A DNA stretch of 38,008 bases from Litorilinea aerophila (GTDB lineage: Bacteria; Chloroflexota; Anaerolineae; Caldilineales; Caldilineaceae), in NCBI GenBank assembly GCA_945897075.1, contig CAMDEX010000022.1, positions 1 to 38,008 of the forward strand. The letters are read 5' to 3'. The notes under the pieces were generated by a model. That model had not been told where the DNA came from. It searched no databases and saw only the letters and a program-made list of their open reading frames with translations. The translations under genes and the position numbers were made by a program. Below are positions 21,732 through 27,895 of the stretch, piece after piece. How positions within the stretch are numbered: position 1 is the stretch's first letter; each line of letters begins with the position of its first letter.

Positions 21732-24700
21732 CAAACATTTGCAGGAGATCGCACAACTCACCCAGCAACTGCTCCAGCTTCAGGCTGAAGCCCAGGCATA
21801 TCGAGATGCTTGGGTACAACAGGCCACGACGGAGGCGGTCCAGCGCAAAACGGGTGCTGACGACGCCTATCGCCAAGCCGCAGAACAGGTTCAGTCCACC
21901 TATCAGCGGGCCCTGGCGCAGGCGCAAGACGCTCATGATCGGACCATTGCTGAGTCTAACCGCCAGCGCGATGTGGAAGCGAAGATGTCCGAAAAACATT
22001 TGCCGAAGATCGCACAGATATCCCTGCAACTACTTCAAATTGATGTCGAAGCTCAGATGTGTCGACACGCTTGGGTCAAACAAGTAGAGGCAGAGGTGGC
22101 GCAGCGCAAAGCTGCTGCGGATGCGGCCCATCGTCAGGCTACGACCCAGACCCAGGCCACCTATCAGCAGGCGGTGACTCAAGCGCAAGTCACCCACGAT
22201 CAGACCGTCGCAGCGGCCAACCGTCAGCGCGATACAGATCTGGCCGCAGCTCTGGCAGCGTATGCGTCACAGTCCGCGCGCACGCAGATCGCTTCTGCAT
22301 CCATTTGGGATGACGCCGGGCTGCTGGGCGCAGAGTGGCTCGACAACGCCTGGCGCACTTGGCAGCCCGGCGATTTCGCTTCGGCTGCAGGGTTATCTTT
22401 GGTGCAGATCGGCGTACGCGTCGGTACACTGACGGAAACGGGAAGTTGGGATACACTCGCACTGCCGGCGTCACTCCCCCTGATCGGCCATCGTTCTTTA
22501 CTCGTGAAATCCAGGATTGACGCTCGTTCGACAGCCGTCCAAGCCATCCAATCCATCCTTCTGCGCCTGCTTGGTGCTATCCCGCCGGGCAAACTGCGTT
22601 TCATCTTTCTTGATCCTGTGGGGCTAGGCCAGAATGTAGCGCCCTTTATGCACCTGACCGACTACGACGACGCGTTTGTGACCAGCCGGGCCTGGACTGA
22701 ACCCCATCATATCGAGCAACGGTTGGCCGAATTGACCGAGCATATCGAGACGGTCATCCAGAAGTACCTGCGCAACAGCTACGCAGATATTGAAGCCTAC
22801 AACGCCGAGGCGGGCGAGGTGGCCGAACCCTACCGAGTGCTGGTGGTACACGACTTTCCGGTCAATTTTAGCGAGGCCGCGGCCCGCCGTCTGGTCAGTA
22901 TTGTGCAGAACGGACCGCGCTGCGGCGTCTATACCGTTATCCTGGCCGACATGAGCAAACCACTGCCGCATGGCTTCTCCATAGCCGATCTGGAACAGAA
23001 CGCCACAATCATCACCTGGAATGGGGAACGCTTTGTCTGGCAGGACGCGGATTTCAAAGATTGTAGGCTGGAATTGGATGTCCCACCCCCCGCTAGACTG
23101 ACCGACCAGAATATTAAGGCTGTGGGCGCGGCGGCCAAAGCTGCCAGCAAAGTAGAAGTACCCTTTGCCCGCATCGCGCTGCCCGTAGCTGAACGGTGGA
23201 ACGCCTCCGCTGCCGACGATCTGGTGGCGGCGCTAGGTCCCTCCGGGGCCACGCGTGTCCAGTTCCTGACGTTGGGCCGGGGCACAGCCATCCATGCTCT
23301 GGTGGCTGGGCGCACAGGGTCGGGCAAATCGTCCCTGCTCCACACTCTCATTACCAGTTTGGCCCTCAAGTACAGCCCGGACGAACTGCAACTCTACCTC
23401 ATTGATTTCAAGAAGGGTGTGGAGTTCAAAACTTACGCCACCCACCGGCTGCCCCACGCCCAGGTCATCGCTATCGAAAGCGAGCGGGAATTTGGCCTCA
23501 GCGTCTTGGCTGGGCTGGATGTTGAACTTGCCCGCCGCGGCGAACTCTTCCGCGCCGCTGGCGTAGACGGCCTCTCCGCCTACCGCAATTCAAAACCCCC
23601 CTCCCCTGTCCGCGGGGAAAAATCTGTGGGTAGGGGTTCCCTCCCCCGCATTCTCCTTCTCGTGGACGAATTCCAGGAATTTTTTGCCGAGGACGACGCG
23701 GTGACCAAAGCCACTGGGGGCTTTCTCGATCGACTGGTGCGTCAGGGACGTGCCTTTGGCATTCACGTACTCTTGGGGTCGCAAAGTCTGGCCGGGGCCT
23801 ATTCCCTGGCGCGCAGCACGATTGACCAGATGGGTGTGCGTATTGCCCTGCAGAGCAGTGAAGCCGACTCCCGCCTCATCCTGGCCGACGACAACGGCGC
23901 GGCCCGCCTGCTCTCCCGCCCGGGCGAGGCCATCTACAACGACGCCAACGGGCGCGTCGAGGGCAACAACCCCTTTCAGGTGGCTTGGCTTTCCGATGAC
24001 AAGCGGAGTAGTTACCTGCAACAGGTCCACGCATTGGCCCAACAGCGCAACTATCGCCCACCCCGCCCACAGATCGTCTTCGAGGGCAACGCCCCAGTCC
24101 GCATCGAGGACAACCAACTCCTTCATGACCTGCTCACTTCCTCTTCCCCCACTGTGAGGGAGGGCTGGGGTGGGGATTCCTTTTTAGGGGGAGGGGTTGG
24201 GGAGTTCGCGTTCCTGGGCGAACCCATCGCCATCGCCGACCCCACGGCGGCCCGTTTTCGCCGCCAGAGCGCCAGCAATCTGCTCGTCGTCGGCCAGAAC
24301 GAAGATGCCGCGCTGGGGATGACGCTCACAGCGCTGATCAGTTTGGTCGCCCAGTCTCCAATCCCCAATCCCCGCTTCTTCCTCCTCGACTTCACTCCTG
24401 CCGACGGCCCCCACGCCGACACCCTGCGCGGTCTGCGCGACGCGCTGCCCGATACCGTGCGCTGGGGACGGCGACGGGAATTGCCCGAAACCATCGCCGC
24501 AGTCGCCGCCGAAGTGGATCGCCGTCTCAACGACGAGGCAGCCAACCACCCACCTCTCTATCTGCTCGTCTTCGGTCTGCAACGGGCGCGCGATCTGCGC
24601 ACCGACGAGAACGCCGGCTTTGCTTCCTTCAGCCTCGATGCGACGGAAGAAGCGCCGCCGCCCAAACCGGATCAGCAATTCCCCACGATTCTGCGCGAAG

Positions 24701-24993
24701 GGCCGGAGGTGGGCGTGCATACGATTGTCTGGTGCGATACCGTCGCCAATCTCAACCGCACGCTGGATCGGCGTTCGCTGCGTGAATTCGAGATGCGCGT
24801 AGTTTTCCAGATGAGCGCGGAAGATTCGGCCAGTCTGATTGATACCCCGGCCGCGGGCAAATTAGGCCCGCACCGGGCCATCTTCGTCAGCGAGGAGGAG
24901 GCGCGCAGCGAGAAGTTCCGCCCCTATCATTTACCGTCGGCGGAGTGGTTGGCTTGGGCAAAGGAACAATTGGGGCGTCGGGGAAACGACTGA
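21724..24993 (+). CDS. FtsK/SpoIIIE (EccC-like) three-module ATPase with duplicated N-terminal coiled coil
   Basis: 1089 aa. ATG 21724 has GAGGAAG upstream; the open frame to 21643 lies in the previous gene. Residues 1-180 are coiled coil with an 87-aa tandem duplication starting with MSDKHLQ and MSEKHLP. Module 1 (about 250-460) has the FtsK shape (LDPVGLGQN, YRVLVVHDFPVNF) but no Walker A. Module 2 (about 500-760) is canonical: Walker A GRTGSGKSS (K535) and Walker B ILLLVDEF (D648, E649). Module 3 (about 830-1089) is degenerate (VVGQNEDAALG). Unlike most EccC proteins no TM helix is seen; the TM coiled-coil protein upstream may anchor it. Two in-frame palindromic insertions lie at about residues 623-640 and 808-826, the first just before Walker B. 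Probable role: export or translocation motor for the WXG-like and nuclease-like products. Confidence 0.85.
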   Translation: MSDKHLQEIAQLTQQLLQLQAEAQAYRDAWVQQATTEAVQRKTGADDAYRQAAEQVQSTYQRALAQAQDAHDRTIAESNRQRDVEAKMSEKHLPKIAQISLQLLQIDVEAQMCRHAWVKQVEAEVAQRKAAADAAHRQATTQTQATYQQAVTQAQVTHDQTVAAANRQRDTDLAAALAAYASQSARTQIASASIWDDAGLLGAEWLDNAWRTWQPGDFASAAGLSLVQIGVRVGTLTETGSWDTLALPASLPLIGHRSLLVKSRIDARSTAVQAIQSILLRLLGAIPPGKLRFIFLDPVGLGQNVAPFMHLTDYDDAFVTSRAWTEPHHIEQRLAELTEHIETVIQKYLRNSYADIEAYNAEAGEVAEPYRVLVVHDFPVNFSEAAARRLVSIVQNGPRCGVYTVILADMSKPLPHGFSIADLEQNATIITWNGERFVWQDADFKDCRLELDVPPPARLTDQNIKAVGAAAKAASKVEVPFARIALPVAERWNASAADDLVAALGPSGATRVQFLTLGRGTAIHALVAGRTGSGKSSLLHTLITSLALKYSPDELQLYLIDFKKGVEFKTYATHRLPHAQVIAIESEREFGLSVLAGLDVELARRGELFRAAGVDGLSAYRNSKPPSPVRGEKSVGRGSLPRILLLVDEFQEFFAEDDAVTKATGGFLDRLVRQGRAFGIHVLLGSQSLAGAYSLARSTIDQMGVRIALQSSEADSRLILADDNGAARLLSRPGEAIYNDANGRVEGNNPFQVAWLSDDKRSSYLQQVHALAQQRNYRPPRPQIVFEGNAPVRIEDNQLLHDLLTSSSPTVREGWGGDSFLGGGVGEFAFLGEPIAIADPTAARFRRQSASNLLVVGQNEDAALGMTLTALISLVAQSPIPNPRFFLLDFTPADGPHADTLRGLRDALPDTVRWGRRRELPETIAAVAAEVDRRLNDEAANHPPLYLLVFGLQRARDLRTDENAGFASFSLDATEEAPPPKPDQQFPTILREGPEVGVHTIVWCDTVANLNRTLDRRSLREFEMRVVFQMSAEDSASLIDTPAAGKLGPHRAIFVSEEEARSEKFRPYHLPSAEWLAWAKEQLGRRGND
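23597..23647 (+). repeat. GC-rich palindromic element inside the FtsK-like gene (copy 1)
   Basis: CCCCCTCCCCTGTCCGCGGGG followed by a GTGGGTAGGGGTTCCCTCCC half. It encodes about 17 residues (SKPPSPVRGEKSVGRGS) between the helix after Walker A and the Walker B strand. Related to the SDR element, more decayed. Confidence 0.7.
24138..24205 (+). repeat. GC-rich palindromic element inside the FtsK-like gene (copy 2)
   Basis: TTCCCCCACTGTGAGGGAG with the GGCTGGGGTGGGGA tail, then a TTAGGGGGAGGGGTTGGGGA half-copy. It encodes SSPTVREGWGGDS and GGGVG in the linker between modules 2 and 3. Nearly identical over 30 bp to the element in the SDR gene. Confidence 0.82.
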
Positions 24994-24994
24994 T

Positions 24995-25055
24995 GTTGGG
25001 TTCTGGCCGGGCCATTCGCGATAAGGATGAAGTTTTCTTGCGGCCAGAACCCAAC
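24995..25055. terminator. 15-bp perfect inverted repeat after the FtsK-like gene
   Basis: GTTGGGTTCTGGCCG (24995-25009) pairs with 25041-25055, spacer 31 nt. It starts 2 bp after the ATPase stop, between convergent operons, and is a likely termination or mRNA-end structure. Confidence 0.6.
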
Positions 25056-25068
25056 CTACGATGTGATT

Positions 25069-25139
25069 GCTCCTGCCGGGTCCGTGACCCGGCGGCGTCT
25101 GGTGGACAAGCGCCCGCCGGTCACGGACCGGCGGGGAGC
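25069..25139. repeat. Inverted pair of CCGGGTCCGTGACCCGG-type palindromes
   Basis: Left unit 25069-25095 and right unit 25114-25139 are imperfect reverse complements, and each is itself a hairpin (CCGGGTC-CGT-GACCCGG and CCGGTC-ACG-GACCGG). REP-like pair in the gap between the ATPase gene and the SH3b gene. Confidence 0.75.
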
Positions 25140-25177
25140 AGGAACCACTAAAGTATTTACGCCTCGCTGTACTAGAT

Positions 25178-26809
25178 TTACTCGAAGTGCATCACCCACA
25201 GGTCGGGGTTCTTCTCGGACGGCTCAAAGCGCAGGAAGAGTTCCACCGCGGCCCCTTCGCGTAGTTCAAATTCTGCATTGCCCGCGCCGCTGCGCCAGGC
25301 CATACTGGCCGAAAATTGCACGCGGCCCGCCCGGATGACAAAGCGCATACTCTCTCCCGGCTGCAAATCGTACTCGGAGGGGGTGCCTTCGGGCAGGCCG
25401 TGCGAGGCCGGGTCCAGGGTAAAGCGGATGGGATATTCGAAGGAGTTGGTGGCAATCAGCAACGCCTGCTTGGGGCCAGGGCTGGTGGGTGATCCGTTCT
25501 CGGCCTGGGGCGTGGGGGTTGCGATCTGTTCAGATGGAGAAGCCGGGTTGGGAGCGCCGACATCCCTGTCGGCTGCTGGCGCGGGGGGCGGAAGCGGGCG
25601 CGCCTGCTGCTCCCCGGCGACCTCCACGACCGGCAAAAGGTTGAAATCCCCGTCACAGACCAGCCACTGGCGCGCATTGGCAACCCAGCCGCCCGCCACA
25701 AAACGGGGATCCACGGCCAGCCAATCGCCGCTGGCTGTGCGTCCCACGGCCAGGACACGCCCCTGATTTTCTTCGGTCAGACGCAATTTGCCAATAATTT
25801 GATAGCCCGTGCCCGGCCCGCTGCGCACGTTGAGCGATGGAATCTGCGTCTGGCAGAGGATGCCAACCGGTTCAGGTTCGGGCGTTGGCGTGGGGGTCAG
25901 CAGCGCTTCTTGGATGAGGAGTGGCTTCAGCTCGCTGCGCGCAAGCGTGACGCCGTTGATCCCCGCCGCTTTTTGGTTCTGGCGCAGGGCGTAGTAGACC
26001 CCGCCGCGGTAGGGGGTCGGCAGCCATTCGCAGATGCGCTGGCTGCTGCTCTGCAAGCAGCGGGGCAGGTAGAGGGTAGCTGGCGCTTCCCCCGTCGCAT
26101 CCAGAAGCGCCAGCCCTGTATTTGTGATCGTCAGCGCCTCCTCACCCCAGAGAAGTTCGGCATCTGCACCCGTCCGGTTCTGAATCCACGCCGCGTCCAG
26201 CGGCGGCGCGACGGCCACAGCCAGCCGCAGATTGGCCGCGCCCGTCGCGGCGGCGTCGGCGCTGACTTCGTAGAAGGCGGAGCGGCGGATGGGGTAGGAG
26301 ACCCACTGGCAGGCTGCGTCGTCGGTTACATCCGCGGCACAGGTGAACAGTGTCAACCCGGCCAGGGGGCGGGCAAGCAGCAATCCGGTGGCCCGGTTGG
26401 CGGGCAGTTCGTAGAGATCGTCGTCTAAAAAGAAGAAGAGCGCCTTTGCCGTCCGGTTGAGTACAATCGTCCCCGTCAGTACTTCGTCGGGCAGCAATTC
26501 GACCACAGGCAGTTGTGCCGCCGCGGGCGCAGGTGTGGCCGCCACAGGAGGCGGGGCGGTGACAGTCAGGAGATCGGTGACTGTCACCGGCACAGAGAGC
26601 GCTGGTTGGGCTTCGACGGGCGTCAGTTGCGGTCTGCTGGGGCGGGTGGCGGTGAGAACGCCCTGCGCCCCGACTGCGCCCGGCTGGACGGCCAGGGGCG
26701 CGGATTGCTCCGCACGGGCCTGTCCGGCTTGATTCAGCGTCAAAAGAGCCAGCAGGCCGACAAACAGGCCAACTGTCAGACAAAAAGGGATGACTTTTCT
26801 ATATACCAT
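25178..26809 (-). CDS. Secreted protein with bacterial SH3 domain
   Basis: 543 aa. Start at ATG 26807-26809 with GGGAG upstream; the longer frame to 26908 is rejected. A signal peptide (VIPFCLTVGLFVGLLALL, residues 7-24, ending near ARAEQ) is followed by a Pro/Thr-rich region (to about 100). A repeated beta-rich module with CAADVTDDAACQWVSYPIR and CLQSSSQRICEWLPTPYR follows. The SH3b domain lies at about 318-388 (LNVRSGPGTGYQIIGKL ... WLAVDP). A second Pro-rich linker precedes a beta domain at 450-543 with DLQPGESMRFVIRAG. SH3b domains often bind peptidoglycan, so an envelope or extracellular role is likely. It is convergent with the FtsK operon; no functional link is shown. Confidence 0.85.
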   Translation of the reverse strand: MVYRKVIPFCLTVGLFVGLLALLTLNQAGQARAEQSAPLAVQPGAVGAQGVLTATRPSRPQLTPVEAQPALSVPVTVTDLLTVTAPPPVAATPAPAAAQLPVVELLPDEVLTGTIVLNRTAKALFFFLDDDLYELPANRATGLLLARPLAGLTLFTCAADVTDDAACQWVSYPIRRSAFYEVSADAAATGAANLRLAVAVAPPLDAAWIQNRTGADAELLWGEEALTITNTGLALLDATGEAPATLYLPRCLQSSSQRICEWLPTPYRGGVYYALRQNQKAAGINGVTLARSELKPLLIQEALLTPTPTPEPEPVGILCQTQIPSLNVRSGPGTGYQIIGKLRLTEENQGRVLAVGRTASGDWLAVDPRFVAGGWVANARQWLVCDGDFNLLPVVEVAGEQQARPLPPPAPAADRDVGAPNPASPSEQIATPTPQAENGSPTSPGPKQALLIATNSFEYPIRFTLDPASHGLPEGTPSEYDLQPGESMRFVIRAGRVQFSASMAWRSGAGNAEFELREGAAVELFLRFEPSEKNPDLWVMHFE

Positions 26810-26900
26810 TGACTGCTCCCATTCTAGCGGTCGGGTCAACCGTCCGCCACAATGCGTATCTCTTGCCTGCACTTTGCGTATTATACCTCTTTTCCCCATC

Positions 26901-27001
26901 AGGCACACGCCTGGGGCACTGATGTGAAAATAGCTGGCGTAGGTCGGACTGGTAGTCCGACCGGCTTTTCATCGCTATCAGTGCCCCCAGGCATTTCGCC
27001 T
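26901..27001. repeat. Composite inverted-repeat element around a REP-like palindrome
   Basis: GCCTGGGGCACTGAT (26909-26923) pairs, with a 1-nt bulge, with 26977-26992. Between them lies GGTCGGACTGGTAGTCCGACC (26942-26962), a copy of the GGACTGGTAGTCC subfamily. About 100 bp in all, MITE-like in shape, upstream of the SH3b gene; followed at 27013-27050 by an ACACGGAT repeat fragment. Confidence 0.7.
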
Positions 27002-27055
27002 GTTCTGAAAAATAGAACACGGATGACAGAATTCACGGATTTTCAGTATTTTCAG

Positions 27056-27838
27056 TCAACCCGCCTTCTCCCACTCCTCGCGCAGAAGCGCCACACAGGC
27101 CAGCAGCCAGCGGCGATCCCCGAAGACCTCGACTGTAATCGTGCCGTCGTAGCGAAAGGAGCGCAGCACACGCAGATTGGCGGCCACGTCCAGCCCGCCG
27201 CGGATGGCCGCGCCAAAGGGCAGATGCAGGTCTTCTATGCCGTTGTTGTCGCTGATGTGGATGTGGGCCAGCCGGTCGTTGAGCGAAAAGAGATACTCGC
27301 GGGTCATCGTTTTGGACGTGGCCAGATGGCCGTGGCCGATGTCGAAGAGCAGTTTCAGATCGGCCACGCGCTGGAAAATCTCGCGAAAGTATTTGTGCTG
27401 GTGGCGGTTATCCGGGCTGTTCTCCATGGCCACGGTCACGCCCCGCTCCCCGCCGTGACGCACAAGGATTTCCAGCATCTGCCGGTAGAACTCGTAGCCC
27501 TGGGCGTCGCTCAGATAGGCGGGCCAACCCATGAAGTGCATCGTACACAGTCTTGCCCCGACGATCTGGGCCACGTCAATGGAGCGGCGCAGCTCATCCA
27601 CGGCGGCCTGGCGTACCAGCGGCGAGGGGTTGGCGATGGGCAGGTAAGGCGCGGTGTGGCAGACAACGCCCAGCCCTACTCCCTGGATGGCGGCGGCCAC
27701 AGCCCGCCAATCCGTACTTTCCGCAGCCGCGCCGGGCGCTTCCACAGTCAGATCGATATAGTCAAAGCCGTTGGCGGCGAACCAGTCGATCTCGTCAAAA
27801 AGTTGCCGGTGGGGGTCGTTCATCGCGCCAATCTGCAT
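27056..27838 (-). CDS. Sugar phosphate isomerase/epimerase-like TIM barrel (AP-endonuclease-2 family)
   Basis: 260 aa; the ATG at 27836-27838 follows AAGGAGC. Metal-site positions of the xylose-isomerase-like barrel are in place: Glu in TVAMENSPDN (around residue 142), D and H in LLFDIGHGHL (around 168), His in AHIHISDNNG (around 195) and Glu near the end in ITVEVFGD. This family contains sugar epimerases, isomerases, inosose dehydratases and endonuclease IV; the neighbours do not tell which. Cytoplasmic, single gene between the SH3b and GT39 genes. Confidence 0.9.
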   Translation of the reverse strand: MQIGAMNDPHRQLFDEIDWFAANGFDYIDLTVEAPGAAAESTDWRAVAAAIQGVGLGVVCHTAPYLPIANPSPLVRQAAVDELRRSIDVAQIVGARLCTMHFMGWPAYLSDAQGYEFYRQMLEILVRHGGERGVTVAMENSPDNRHQHKYFREIFQRVADLKLLFDIGHGHLATSKTMTREYLFSLNDRLAHIHISDNNGIEDLHLPFGAAIRGGLDVAANLRVLRSFRYDGTITVEVFGDRRWLLACVALLREEWEKAG

Positions 27839-27895
27839 TGGGTTGCTCCTTCTGTGAACAGTGAACAGTGAACAGTACCGGGTCCCACTGATTAC
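27839..27895. repeat. GTGAACAGTGAACAGT microrepeats overlapping the GT39 stop codon
   Basis: Units of GTGAACA/GAACAGT and, on the minus strand, ATCAGTGAGCAGTAATCAGTG span the 3' end of the glycosyltransferase gene. The TAA stop (27894-27892) and the last codons (ISEQ) are part of the repeat. Confidence 0.7.
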
